A stretch of 64,000 nucleotides of DNA from Chitinophagales bacterium (GTDB lineage Bacteria; Bacteroidota; Bacteroidia; Chitinophagales; UBA10324), in the NCBI GenBank assembly GCA_019694975.1, contig JAIBAY010000007.1, positions 137,720 through 201,719 on the forward strand, read 5' to 3'. Below, one piece after another: positions 34,501 through 43,228 of the stretch. The notes beneath the pieces are model-generated. The model saw only the letters and a program-made list of their open reading frames with translations. It had not been told where the DNA came from and did no database searches. The position numbers and the translations under genes were made by a program. Positions within the stretch are counted from its first letter, which is position 1. Each line of letters begins with the position of its first letter.

Positions 34501-35916
34501 TCACTTGGTTTTTTACCAATGGCTCTTTCAAGCGGTGCAGGTGCCGAAGTTCAAAAGCCACTTGCTACAGTTGTAATTGGTGGTCTCATATCAGCAACAT
34601 TGCTTACACTAATAGTCATTCCGGTTTTATACATTTTGTTTTCAAGAAGAAAAAAACTAAAACCTTCACTTGCCTCTGCTCATATTCTCTTTCTTGCTTT
34701 AGCTGTTTTCTTTAGTACCGGAAAAGCAAATGCACAGGACCATCAGGCTCTTTCCCTAGATGATTGCATAAAGATTGCAGTGGAAAACAATTCTGAAATG
34801 AAAATTGCAACATTGGAAACGAAGCAATTTAAAGCACTGCAAAAAACTGCATTTGATATTGAAAAAACAGACATTACAATAATGCAGGATGCCACCGATG
34901 GAGGAAGTTCTGATAATAGTTGGGTTATATCGCAGCGTTTTGAATTTCCAACGGTATATACTGCGCAAAAGAAATTGGCTAAAGCAGAAACAAAACTCAG
35001 TGAGCAATCGGCAGAGGTAAAACATAATTATTTAATAAAGGAAGTAAAGATTGTTTATTACGCACAACTATATTTGATTGAAAAATTACGCATACTCCAG
35101 GCGCAGGATAGTTTGTACAGTGACTTTTCACGCATAGCAAATGTGAGATTTGCAACAGGCGAATCTTCTAATCTCGAAAAAATAGTTGCATCCAACAGGT
35201 ATCGGGAAATTCAATTACAAAAACAGCAGGCAGAAGTTGAAGCATTGATAAATAATAAAAAATTACAGCAACTACTCAATGTAAATTATACGATCACTAT
35301 TGCTGAAACCAAGCTCCCTAAATTAATCGAAAACTTTTCGCCAGATAGCAGCGCATTAGCTTCTTATCCGCTTCTTAATTTTTACAGGCAACAGGTAACA
35401 GTCCAATCAGTTAAAGCAAATGTTGAGAAAAATAAATTCCTTCCTGATATTTTTGGGAGCTACTACCATCAGTATATCCTTTCATCTTTTAATCCTGCAA
35501 GTATTGAACGGAATTATTTTCCCGGCACACGCGTAGGAGGTTTTGAGTTGGGAATATCAATACCATTGTTTTTTAATACGCAGAGAGGCATGGTTCAGCA
35601 CGCAGAATTAGGTGGGCAAATAGCACAGGAGCAGCTAAAGCAGGCTGAACTTCAATTGCAAACCAATTATTATGCTCAGTATCAAAATTATTTACGGCTG
35701 TTCGATGCAATTAACTATTATCAGGGTAGCGGCTTGCCGGAATCGCAGGAATTACTCAGAACATCACAGGTAGCATATATTAATGGCGAAATAGGATATG
35801 TGGAGTTTATACAAAACACTTCTCAGGCTGCCGAAACACAATTACGCTATTTTGAATTACTCAATCAATACAATGAATCTGTAATTACTCTTACCCATTT
35901 TACACCATCAAAATAA
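31540..35916 (+). CDS. cusA: CusA/CzcA heavy-metal RND pump fused to a TolC-like outer-membrane domain
   Basis: A 1458-aa fusion. Residues ~1-1035 are a heavy-metal-efflux RND permease: DFGLIVDGAVIIVESVVHR in TM4 holds the proton-relay acidic residues, GGEFIPTLDEGDLTVE opens the second porter half, and LNGIVLIAYFNQLEKEG lies in TM10-11. After a second signal-like helix (ILFLALAVFFSTGKANAQ, ~1048-1065), residues ~1070-1458 form a TolC-type efflux domain rich in coiled coils (SLDDCIKIAVENNSEM). The fusion is common in Bacteroidota. It exports Cu/Ag or Zn/Co/Cd; the exact ion is not decidable from sequence. Ends 2 bp before cusB. Confidence 0.93.
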   Translation: MLDKIIKFSIYNKGVIGFFTALLVIAGIYSATQLPIDAVPDITNNQVQVMTLAPTLGAQEVEQFITVPIELSLGNIPHVIEKRSISRSGISVITIVFKDATDIFWARQQISERLKEAEEQIPKGMATPMLAPITTGLGEIYHYVIHAKPGFENKYSATDLRTMQDWIVKRQLSGTEGLAEVSGWGGFVKTYEIAIDNDKINALNITIPEIYHALEVNNENTGGSYIEQYGNAYFIRGLGLVKSLEDIEKIVVKTVNDVPLLIRDIAIVQFGATTRMGAITRNGEGEAVAGVTLMLKGENFSKVISHVKERMVQIQKSLPEGVIIEPFIDRTELVGRAMGTVEKNLIEGALIVIFILVLLLGNLRAGLLVASVIPLSMLFAISMMKLFGVSGNLMSLGAIDFGLIVDGAVIIVESVVHRLHTSRQAGKDIITQKEMNETVFHSASGMMNSATFGQIIIIIVYLPILTLVGIEGKMFRPMAETVAFAIIGALLLSLTYVPMMASLVLSKSKKAEHKKNISDKIMDFLHRIYAPLLGFAMRQKIAVVIVSVALFIATIFTFTRLGGEFIPTLDEGDLTVEISMMQGASLTQVVETFGKAEKILKAKFPEIKQIVTRIGSAEIPTDPMPIERGDMMVSMKPKEEWTSAETREEMMEKMEEELSVLPGINKEITQPMQMRFNELMTGIRQDVAIKIFGDDLDTLVQRANLIAQWITPVEGVSEAIVEKVTGLPQIVVEYDRDRIAQYGLNIEDINMILKTAFAGNVAGVVFEGEKRFDMVVRLQQDLRKDISDIENLYVPLPNGKKIPLNQVAHIEYKTAPGQISHEDARRRIYVGFNVRGRDVETVVEDIQKILSEKLKLPAGYYVTYGGQFQNLKEAEKRLSLAVPAALALILVLLYLTFRSVKEMLIIFTAVPLSAIGGVYALWLRDMHFSISAGVGFIALFGVAVLNGIVLIAYFNQLEKEGVTDIYERVKKGTQVRLRPVIMTAAVASLGFLPMALSSGAGAEVQKPLATVVIGGLISATLLTLIVIPVLYILFSRRKKLKPSLASAHILFLALAVFFSTGKANAQDHQALSLDDCIKIAVENNSEMKIATLETKQFKALQKTAFDIEKTDITIMQDATDGGSSDNSWVISQRFEFPTVYTAQKKLAKAETKLSEQSAEVKHNYLIKEVKIVYYAQLYLIEKLRILQAQDSLYSDFSRIANVRFATGESSNLEKIVASNRYREIQLQKQQAEVEALINNKKLQQLLNVNYTITIAETKLPKLIENFSPDSSALASYPLLNFYRQQVTVQSVKANVEKNKFLPDIFGSYYHQYILSSFNPASIERNYFPGTRVGGFELGISIPLFFNTQRGMVQHAELGGQIAQEQLKQAELQLQTNYYAQYQNYLRLFDAINYYQGSGLPESQELLRTSQVAYINGEIGYVEFIQNTSQAAETQLRYFELLNQYNESVITLTHFTPSK

Positions 35917-35918
35917 TT

Positions 35919-37325
35919 ATGAATAAAATAAAACAGGCAATGAAAAAAATAAAATTAAACATCATGCTTATCGCAGCAATCTTTGCTGCTTTAACGATAA
36001 CCTCTTGTGGCGAAAAAGGTGACAAAGCAAAAGGCAGTTCAGAAGAAGCCGCTGAAGAAGGTGCTGCGGGTGATGGAGCATCCTTTTTAGAATTAAAAGA
36101 TGAACAAATAAAAGCTGCCGAAATAGAGATGGACAGCATTAAGACAAGAAGCATCAGTGCCATTCTTAAAGTAAATGGTGTGCTCGATGTACCGCCACAA
36201 AATTTATATTCCATCAATGCTCCTTACGGAGGATTTTTAAAAAGCACTGATTTGCTCGAAGGGTCAAGAGTTCAAAAAGGTCAAGTCATTGCAACGCTTC
36301 AACATCCAGATTACATACAAATGCAGCAGGATTACATGAACAGCGTAAGCCAGCTTGTGTTCCTCGAAAAAGATTACCAGCGGCAGGTAACCTTGCAAAA
36401 TGAAAATGCTTCCGCTGCAAAAACATTGCAAAAAGCAGAATCGGAATACAACAGCTTGCTTGCCACCGTTAAAGGGCTCGAAGCAAAGTTTGAGATGATA
36501 GGAATTAACAAAGATGAAGTTAAAGAGGGAAAAATAACTTCAACCATTTCACTTCGCTCGCCCATCAGTGGCTACGTTACAAAAGTAAATGCCAACATTG
36601 GTAAGTATGTTAGCTCACAAGATGTAATTTTTGAAATCGTAAATACCGAACACCTCCATGTGGAGCTTACAGTTTTTGAAAAAGACATTGATAAAATTCG
36701 TGTAGGTCAGAAAATACGGTTCACCCTTGCCAATGAGCCGGGCAAAGAACGCACCGCTCATATTTATCTTATAGGCAGATTGTTTGACGAATCACGAACA
36801 GTTCGCATTCACGGGCATCTCGATAAAGAAGACCCACACCTGTTGCCGGGCATGTACATCAATGCTACAATAGATTTAGGTGAAAAAGTTGAAGCAACTG
36901 TGCCGCGTCAATCCGTAGTGATGGATAACGGAAAGAAATATGTCTTTGTACAAAATACAATATGTGCTGAACATCCCGAATGCAGCGCACATGAAAGTTG
37001 TCCTAAAGAGGAAAACTGCAAAGAGCATCCCGATTGCGAAGCCCATGAAAAATTGACAATCACACAAGTTGATACCCAACACAAACAATGCGAAGCGCAT
37101 GAATCCTGCAAAAACAAATCACCCGAAATAAAAGCCATAGAACAGAAGGAAGCAGGGTATTTCACATTCTCCAAAGTGGAAGTAGAAACGGGTACAGCAA
37201 ACGAAAACTTTGTAGCAATAAATTTTAAAGAACCTCTTGATGCTCATAAAAAAATCGTAACAAAAGGAGCTTTCTTTTTACTATCTCAAAGCAAAACAGG
37301 TGGCATGGATGCATGTGCGCAATAA
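35919..37325 (+). CDS. cusB: CusB-like periplasmic adaptor lipoprotein with a Cys/His-rich insertion
   Basis: A 468-aa membrane-fusion protein. Signal with lipobox (LTITSC, Cys ~30); an alternative start at 35940 gives a tighter signal. The barrel-sandwich/lipoyl halves (SINAPYGGFLKSTDLLEGSRVQKGQVIATLQHPDY and SPISGYVTKVNANIGKYV) flank a coiled coil, followed by a beta-barrel. About residues 345-395 insert a metal-ligand stretch: CAEHPECSAHESC, NCKEHPDCEAHE and QCEAHESC. This repeats the motif of the small lipoprotein at 31243 and is not part of ordinary CusB. It connects the pump to the metal donor. Confidence 0.9.
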   Translation: MNKIKQAMKKIKLNIMLIAAIFAALTITSCGEKGDKAKGSSEEAAEEGAAGDGASFLELKDEQIKAAEIEMDSIKTRSISAILKVNGVLDVPPQNLYSINAPYGGFLKSTDLLEGSRVQKGQVIATLQHPDYIQMQQDYMNSVSQLVFLEKDYQRQVTLQNENASAAKTLQKAESEYNSLLATVKGLEAKFEMIGINKDEVKEGKITSTISLRSPISGYVTKVNANIGKYVSSQDVIFEIVNTEHLHVELTVFEKDIDKIRVGQKIRFTLANEPGKERTAHIYLIGRLFDESRTVRIHGHLDKEDPHLLPGMYINATIDLGEKVEATVPRQSVVMDNGKKYVFVQNTICAEHPECSAHESCPKEENCKEHPDCEAHEKLTITQVDTQHKQCEAHESCKNKSPEIKAIEQKEAGYFTFSKVEVETGTANENFVAINFKEPLDAHKKIVTKGAFFLLSQSKTGGMDACAQ

Positions 37326-37342
37326 GGAATGGTAAAATAAAA

Positions 37343-38746
37343 ATGAAAACCTCAATTATGAATAAGCAAAACGAGCCGAAAAAAATGTCTCTCAGATTCT
37401 TCCAAATTTTAAAAATGTTATGGAATGCTAAGAAATTGCATTCGCATGAAAAATGGAGCAGAGACAAAATAAAACAGCATCAGGAAAAAGAGGTTCAAAA
37501 GCTTCGTGACTTTGCTTATGCAAATTCTCCTTTTTATAAAAAGTTCCACCAGGGACTAGAAAATCGTCCATTGCATGAGTTGCCTGTTCTGACCAAGCAG
37601 GAGTTGATGCGCTCCTGGGATGAAATTGTTACAGACAGGTCGTTACACTTAAAGGATGTTGAGCATTTCCTGAATAATGTAAAAGGTCTTGAGGCTTATC
37701 AAAATAAATACTTTGCTTTTGCAACAGGCGGAACAACGGGCGTAAAAGGAATTACCATTTATACCAAGAAGGAGTGGCTGAATATATTTTCACAATCAGC
37801 CCGGCTAACGAAATGGACAGGTATTAAATTTAGTCTTACAAAAAAGCTGCGTATGTCCACGGTTCAATCAAAGTTACCCTGGCACATAGCCGGAGCCGCC
37901 AGTTTTATCACGTTTCCGTTTTCTAAATCACTTCCCCTTGATGTAACCGAGCCAATGGACCAACAAATAAATGAGCTAAACGGCTTTCAACCCGATGTCT
38001 TTGCAGGATTTGCCGGAAATATTCATCTGCTCGCACAAGAGCAAATAAACGGGCGGTTAAAAATATCACCTAAAACTGTTTTAACCACAGCGGAAACGCT
38101 TAAGAAAGAAGGGAGAGAAGCTATTGAGCAAGCTTGGAAGACGAAACCATTCGAAGCTTACGGCTCAACGGAAATTGGCGAGGCAGCCGCTGAATGCGAA
38201 CAACATAAAGGCCTGCATATTTTTGAAGATGTGATCATTCTTGAAATAGTGGATAATAATAATAAGCCAGTACAACTCGGCATAACTGGCAGCAAGGTAT
38301 TGGCTACCGTGTTATGGAATTATACGCTTCCTTTCATTCGTTATGAATTGAGTGACCATATCAAACTCTCACCTGAACCGTGTCCGTGCGGCAGACCATT
38401 TCAACTTATAGAAGAAATTCAGGGACGCGAAGAAAATGTGATTTATTTACCTGGTAGATCTGGCGAAAAAGTTAGAATAGAGCCTGAAATTTTCTTTGAT
38501 AATATGGTTTTGCTTCCCATAGGCGGATGGCAGGTAGTGCAGGAGGCAGAAGATGCTGTAACCTTTTTGATTTTAGGGCCACATCAGGATTTTAATGAAG
38601 CGGAATTCCTGAAAAGGATGGAGCATGAATTTGTACAGCGCGGTGCAAAAGTACCTGCACTTAAGATTGAATACATTAAGGAGTTACGGCACACAAAACT
38701 GGGAAAGACGATCACAATACAATCATTTAAGAAAGATAAAAGTTAA
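37343..38746 (+). CDS. PaaK/CoF-synthetase-like adenylate-forming enzyme
   Basis: About 467 aa from the ATG at 37343 (a start at 37313 would overlap cusB more). The P-loop-like FATGGTTGVKGI (about residues 128-139), AYGSTEIGEAAAECEQH and PCPCGRPFQLIEEIQGREENVI are conserved in the phenylacetate-CoA ligase/coenzyme F390 synthetase (CapK-PaaK) family, which adenylates carboxylates. No signal peptide, so cytosolic. Its place inside a metal-efflux operon is unexpected; the substrate is unknown. It follows cusB almost without a gap. Confidence 0.8.
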   Translation: MKTSIMNKQNEPKKMSLRFFQILKMLWNAKKLHSHEKWSRDKIKQHQEKEVQKLRDFAYANSPFYKKFHQGLENRPLHELPVLTKQELMRSWDEIVTDRSLHLKDVEHFLNNVKGLEAYQNKYFAFATGGTTGVKGITIYTKKEWLNIFSQSARLTKWTGIKFSLTKKLRMSTVQSKLPWHIAGAASFITFPFSKSLPLDVTEPMDQQINELNGFQPDVFAGFAGNIHLLAQEQINGRLKISPKTVLTTAETLKKEGREAIEQAWKTKPFEAYGSTEIGEAAAECEQHKGLHIFEDVIILEIVDNNNKPVQLGITGSKVLATVLWNYTLPFIRYELSDHIKLSPEPCPCGRPFQLIEEIQGREENVIYLPGRSGEKVRIEPEIFFDNMVLLPIGGWQVVQEAEDAVTFLILGPHQDFNEAEFLKRMEHEFVQRGAKVPALKIEYIKELRHTKLGKTITIQSFKKDKS

Positions 38747-38807
38747 ATTGACAGCATAGCTTACGGATTAAGAAAGAAGAATCAAATAGCCTGAAAAAAT
38801 TAAAGCA

Positions 38808-39611
38808 ATGTCAGTCCGGAAAACAATATTCAATATTTCCAAAATGGATTGCGCCTCAGAGGAGCAATTAATAAGAATGAAACTGGAAGGAGATAAATCC
38901 ATTCAGCAACTACAGTTCGATTTGCCAAACAGGAAATTATTTGCATACCACACCGGAAGCGCAGAACCACTGGCAGAAAAAATTAATCAACTCAATCTCG
39001 GTTCAAAATTAATTTCAACGGAAGTTGTTAGTGATTCAGTAATCACAAATGAAACAACCATAGAGCGAAAGCTGCTTTGGATAGTATTCACAATCAACTT
39101 TGCATTCTTCATTATAGAAATAATTGCTGGATTTCTTGCCGGTTCGATGGGATTGGCAGCCGACAGTTTAGATATGATGGCAGATGCAATTGTCTATGGA
39201 ATGAGTTTATATGCAGTCGGAAAACTTGCATCAACCAAAAAAAATATTGCCAAAGCAGGAGGCATTTTTCAGATGACTTTAGCCATATTAGGATTCATAG
39301 AAGTAATCAGGCGGTTTTTAGGATTCGGTGAACTCCCCGTTTTTCAAACCATGATTATTGTTTCAACATTCGCACTTATCGGAAATGCCGTCACGCTCTA
39401 TCTCCTTCAAAAATCAAAAAGCAAAGAAGCCCATATGCAAGCAAGCATGATTTTCACCAGCAACGATGTCATTGCAAACATCGGAGTCATCACAGCAGGA
39501 ATAATTGTTTACATCACCCACTCACCCTATCCCGATTTAATCGCAGGAACAATCATATTTCTCATAGTAGCAAAAGGAGCAGTCAGAATTTTAAAACTCT
39601 CCCAAAAATAA
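38808..39611 (+). CDS. CDF-family cation efflux protein with N-terminal HMA-like domain
   Basis: A 267-aa protein. Residues ~1-70 resemble a ferredoxin-like metal domain whose usual CxxC is reduced to one Cys (FNISKMDCASEEQL). Residues ~85-265 have six predicted transmembrane helices and CDF signatures: LAADSLDMMADAIVYG (H/D-xxx-D site in TM2) and FTSNDVIANIGV (TM5, N-D). There is no large cytosolic C-terminal domain. Probably exports Zn(II) or a similar ion from the cytosol and supplies the Cus/Czc pump. Confidence 0.82.
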   Translation: MSVRKTIFNISKMDCASEEQLIRMKLEGDKSIQQLQFDLPNRKLFAYHTGSAEPLAEKINQLNLGSKLISTEVVSDSVITNETTIERKLLWIVFTINFAFFIIEIIAGFLAGSMGLAADSLDMMADAIVYGMSLYAVGKLASTKKNIAKAGGIFQMTLAILGFIEVIRRFLGFGELPVFQTMIIVSTFALIGNAVTLYLLQKSKSKEAHMQASMIFTSNDVIANIGVITAGIIVYITHSPYPDLIAGTIIFLIVAKGAVRILKLSQK

Positions 39612-39621
39612 TTTGGGCATT

Positions 39622-39652
39622 CCCCCAAGCCCGCGAAAAGCGGGCAAGGGGG
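39622..39652. repeat. GC-rich hairpin downstream of CDF gene
   Basis: CCCCC..GCCCGC / GCGGGC..GGGGG with an AAA-type loop; very stable in either strand, without a U-tract. It lies 10 bp after the CDF stop codon and may stop or stabilise the efflux-operon mRNA, or be a small interspersed hairpin. Confidence 0.55.
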
Positions 39653-39695
39653 TCAGGCTTTCAGCTGCAATCCTTTTTCCCCCACTGCACCAACC

Positions 39696-39791
39696 CAACT
39701 GAATTTCGGGAGTATCAACTTACTAATGACTATTGCAGTGATTGCAGCATCTTATCTCGGTGAATATCCTGAAGCAGCAGTAGTAATAGAT
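39696..39791 (+). pseudogene. Remnant of a P1B-type heavy-metal ATPase
   Basis: A short in-frame stretch reads TQLNFGSINLLMTIAVIAAS followed by YLGEYPEAAVVI, the conserved TM1-TM2 region of CadA/ZntA/CopA ATPases (usually ..INxLMTIAVIGA..GEwpEAAxVV..). Reading stays open to a TAG near 39851 but loses homology after ~39791. No other ATPase part is visible, so the gene was cut by the insertion that brought the structured RNA region and the 829-aa gene. Confidence 0.6.
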
Positions 39792-39839
39792 TCCAAAATA
39801 TCATTTAAAACAAATGATGTTAATTGTCTAGGTAAAGGA

Positions 39840-40540
39840 GCCTTCAGCTAGCGTAAGCAAAAGCGGATGCAATGAACGAAGTGGTTTGCAGACGCAGTGC
39901 TGCGAGCCGTCTGCGAGTACGAGCTAGGTGCTGTACACAATAGCCCGAAGTATGAGGGCGGTGTACAGCTATGTTTACACGAGTGCCTGGTGTGTGTTTT
40001 TGTCTTGAGTTAAGGCAAGTGCTTTAGCAATAGCTATGCGGGTAGGAAAGCACGCGGGAGGCACAAAAACCATGACAGGCACGAAGCCGAGTGAGTGTCG
40101 CAGGCGAGCCAGACGCAGCAGCCGAATGGACTATCAGAGTGCTGAAGGAATGATGACGAAAATGAAACGGAATGGCGCGCAATGAGCCTGAGAGGGGGGC
40201 AACTGAGAGTTCGTGGTTGTTGGAGTAAGGAGAAGGCGAAAGCCTATAAACAACCCGAACCGAAAGGAGCTACTGTCAAAGATAGCGAATGGAGCGCATG
40301 CAGTGGAATGAAGGATTCATGACTGAAGCTCTCTGTAGGACATAGTAGGCTGCTGTGACGATGACGAGTGAACTGCAGGAATCATGACAGGCTTGCAGAG
40401 CAACCCGAAGGGCGTGAAGTGGCTGTTATGCCATTAGAAATAGACGCGACATAACAGCTACTGAAACGGGCTGGTATGATTTCCTGCGGAACGAGGAAGA
40501 GGAACTCCGCTTTACCTGTGGGGATTGAGGGATTGCTTAA
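39840..40540 (+). ncRNA. Large structured RNA region, possible group II intron 5' part without its protein
   Basis: About 700 nt with no good reading frame, raised GC and many stable hairpins: GCAGACG/CGTCTGC (39888-39914), CTGTACAC/GTGTACAG (39931-39968) and GCTGTTATG/CATAACAGC (40422-40458), plus GAAA-type tetraloops (GGCGAAAGCC). The purine-rich, hairpin-dense style resembles domains I-III of bacterial group II introns just upstream of the maturase gene. No reverse transcriptase and no domain V hairpin were found, so this would be a truncated intron. Another large ribozyme-like RNA is possible. Strand inferred. Confidence 0.45.
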
Positions 40541-40571
40541 TTATAATCCTAGGCAATCGTTCAAATACAAT

Positions 40572-43061
40572 TTAATTTTTTCGTTCAGAATGCATCCCTT
40601 TTTCAGTATTGTCCGCAACTTCATCTGCATAATTCAACCAATCCATAAAAAAATCTATTGGATCGTGGGTACACTTTACCTTTTCTAAGATGTTCTTTAA
40701 TTCAAAATGTATTTGCTGAGCTGTATTCAGTTGCAATCCATGCTCACGAGAAAGCATAAGATATCTGAAGGTTACAACTTCTTTTCTCAGCCTGTTGAAG
40801 AGATCATTTTTGCTATTCGAATACTTCGAGCACAGCCTATCTATTTCCGATTTGTCGGAATCGTAATTATAACAGGCCATTACGAGCCAAATTTTCCAAA
40901 ACTCCTCTCGGTATAATAGCCTCGATTCATTGAATTTAGCTGGAGTCACTATAAGATTATATTCTCTACCCAGTAAGGATTCAGATACCGATCCCGTCAA
41001 CCCTCTAAAATCTACTGAAACCCTCCCAAGCTCAATGAATTCAGAAGACCTGGGTGAAATGTATTTAAATTCCAATTCCTCAAACTTAGATTTAGCCTTC
41101 ATCAATCCATCTAAATTATCCTTGACAAACACCATTACAGGTACCAAAATCTCCCTTTTTGCTTGTGGTTGCTCTGCGTGGTTTATTCGAGTTGAAACCC
41201 CAGATGCAATCCTTAAAAAGTCGAAATCCTCAGATCCAACGTATAGGATGTATATGCCTTTATTTCCCTCACCAAATACCAGACTAAAATCCAATACTAA
41301 GTAGGATGAATAATATTTTGCAACTCCCGTTTTGGGCTGATTAAGTTTCGGAATTTTAATCAATACTTTTCCATCATTATCAATAAAGATCGGATAACCT
41401 ACTATACCAGTTTTATAGCTGGAAAAACTATAGAGATAGAAAACTCCTGTAGGTCCTCCATATTTTTTACCTTGGTAGATAGAATTTTGTTTTTCATAAA
41501 TTTCTGGATGGATACTCTTTCTCAAAGAATCAAAATAGTTTCCCAAATCACCTCGGAAAAACCGGATAAAATTCGGTTTTAATAAATGTTCTTTCACTTG
41601 AGTATTTGTTAACTGACTTTCTTTACTAAAATTTTTAGGGAATATATTTTTATCGATTCTTTCATCATCCAAAGAGGTAATACCATGTAACATTTTAAAA
41701 CTTACTAAGCCAGCCTTTGGGAAGTCCACATCTTCTCTGAATCCAGAGTAAACACCATTCAAATATGTACCTTCCTTTCTCAAGGGAATCTGTAGCACAA
41801 AATGGAGACGCGAAACGTCTTTAATCTGCGATTTATTTACAGATTTATTACTGAATGTTCCATGTAAAAGTTTTGAGTTGTGAGATTTCAACATTCCAAC
41901 TAACTCTTTAACTTCGTTGTTTATCAAGTATCTAATTATTGATTGTCCAGTGCTCTTAATTTGCAAGAGAATCGTTCTATAAGCTCCTGCGTCAGTTATA
42001 TTTTCTTCATCAATATCATCGTATGCAGAATCTAAGTGCCTACCAACATATATGCCTACATAAGGAAAAATAGAGTTGATATTTTCTACAGAAGGAAGAT
42101 AATGGATGCTATCGAAAACTCTTTCAATTTCAGTATCTAACCTTTTTTCATAGAGGAAACTAAAAATACTATCGTCAATATTTCCACTATCAATAATGGA
42201 TTTTGCCTCGGCAATACTTTCAATCATTTCAAGTACCGCTACTCCACATGCAGGAATGGTTTGACTCCTACTTGAACTACAATAAGTTGCAAGCAATATT
42301 TTCCAATCCTTCGCTAATGATCCACCAACGTAGATTGTCAAAAAAGTATGCTTCTTTTCTCCTTTAATAATGGATAGTTTTTCATTATTGTTACTGTGAG
42401 GCTTACCTTTACAATCAACAAATAATAAATTCATTGCCACAGGACTTCTTGAAAATAATTGTGGCGAACCTTTGTCATAATAAAATTTCTTTTGATTTGC
42501 ATTCCATTTCTTGTGATAATAAGACAATGAACCTTTAACCCATGTATCAGCATCATAATTCTCAACTTCGAGAATTGCAAAATTGATTTCTTCATCCTTC
42601 CAGTAGTAATACAAATAGAAAAGCGGCTTTCCTTCTACCCTTTTCTTTTTTCTTTTTTCTCCAATTTCTTTGGAGTATTTCTTGAAATAGAAAGCAACCT
42701 CTGTTTGATTCTTTGTGAAATCATCATATGCAGTTGTTATATGAAATATATTTGCTATTAAATTTAAAGTGTCTGAATTACTGTTAGTTTTTAACTTTTT
42801 CTTTAGGGTATTAAGTACGGCTTTTGGAGTTATCTTAACTGCAGCTTGATTTATTTTATTGGATTGATTAATATTCTTTAGGCGCTCCTTTATGTAAGCT
42901 GTTAAATTTGAATCCTTAGAATTTATACCATTGAATTGTTCGCTTTTTGTTGCGCTAAACCAATCCGTAGGCATTCTGCGCGAAAAAATAGAGATAATAT
43001 ACATTTTATACGCTTGAAGTGAATCCTTATTGTCACTTGTACGTTTTCGTTGATTTTTCAT
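40572..43061 (-). CDS. Unrecognised 829-aa protein with its own palindromic operator
   Basis: A large soluble, Lys/Ser-rich protein; no signal peptide or membrane helices. I recognise no catalytic motif. Residues ~65-115 (KITPKAVLNTLKKKL...SDTLNLIANIFHITTAYDDF) resemble the small N-terminal HTH-like module of some Bacteroidota proteins (ending 'xLGYxSWxDF'). The rest is mixed alpha/beta, with repeated motifs such as YKTGIVGYPIFIDNDGKVLI. It is inserted between a truncated metal ATPase and the mobilisation genes, so it is cargo. A defence or regulatory role is speculation. A 21-bp palindrome with an extra half-site lies 20 bp upstream of the start. Confidence 0.7.
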   Translation of the reverse strand: MKNQRKRTSDNKDSLQAYKMYIISIFSRRMPTDWFSATKSEQFNGINSKDSNLTAYIKERLKNINQSNKINQAAVKITPKAVLNTLKKKLKTNSNSDTLNLIANIFHITTAYDDFTKNQTEVAFYFKKYSKEIGEKRKKKRVEGKPLFYLYYYWKDEEINFAILEVENYDADTWVKGSLSYYHKKWNANQKKFYYDKGSPQLFSRSPVAMNLLFVDCKGKPHSNNNEKLSIIKGEKKHTFLTIYVGGSLAKDWKILLATYCSSSRSQTIPACGVAVLEMIESIAEAKSIIDSGNIDDSIFSFLYEKRLDTEIERVFDSIHYLPSVENINSIFPYVGIYVGRHLDSAYDDIDEENITDAGAYRTILLQIKSTGQSIIRYLINNEVKELVGMLKSHNSKLLHGTFSNKSVNKSQIKDVSRLHFVLQIPLRKEGTYLNGVYSGFREDVDFPKAGLVSFKMLHGITSLDDERIDKNIFPKNFSKESQLTNTQVKEHLLKPNFIRFFRGDLGNYFDSLRKSIHPEIYEKQNSIYQGKKYGGPTGVFYLYSFSSYKTGIVGYPIFIDNDGKVLIKIPKLNQPKTGVAKYYSSYLVLDFSLVFGEGNKGIYILYVGSEDFDFLRIASGVSTRINHAEQPQAKREILVPVMVFVKDNLDGLMKAKSKFEELEFKYISPRSSEFIELGRVSVDFRGLTGSVSESLLGREYNLIVTPAKFNESRLLYREEFWKIWLVMACYNYDSDKSEIDRLCSKYSNSKNDLFNRLRKEVVTFRYLMLSREHGLQLNTAQQIHFELKNILEKVKCTHDPIDFFMDWLNYADEVADNTEKGMHSERKN

Positions 43062-43080
43062 TTCACTGTATCATTTTTGA

Positions 43081-43112
43081 TTCTCAGGAAGTTCCCGAGA
43101 AGTTCCAGAGAA
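43081..43112 (-). promoter_or_regulatory. Three half-site operator upstream of the 829-aa gene
   Basis: TTCTCAGGAA-G-TTCCCGAGAA is a near-perfect palindrome (one mismatch) and is followed directly by a third half-site, GTTCCAGAGAA. Half-site consensus TTCY-GAGAA. It is placed to regulate the 829-aa gene, whose start is at 43061. Confidence 0.6.
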
Positions 43113-43228
43113 TTTTATGAAACCAATATTTGAAGCTCCTAACTATGCCTTTGCCAATCAATTTTTAAATGTATTAAAAAAGAACAAAATACAGATTAAT
43201 CAGGGTAGATAATACTATTGGGCACTGA

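Noticed and set aside
39840-40540. Complete group II intron
   Set aside because: Neither a maturase gene nor a domain V hairpin could be found, so only a remnant or different RNA is claimed.
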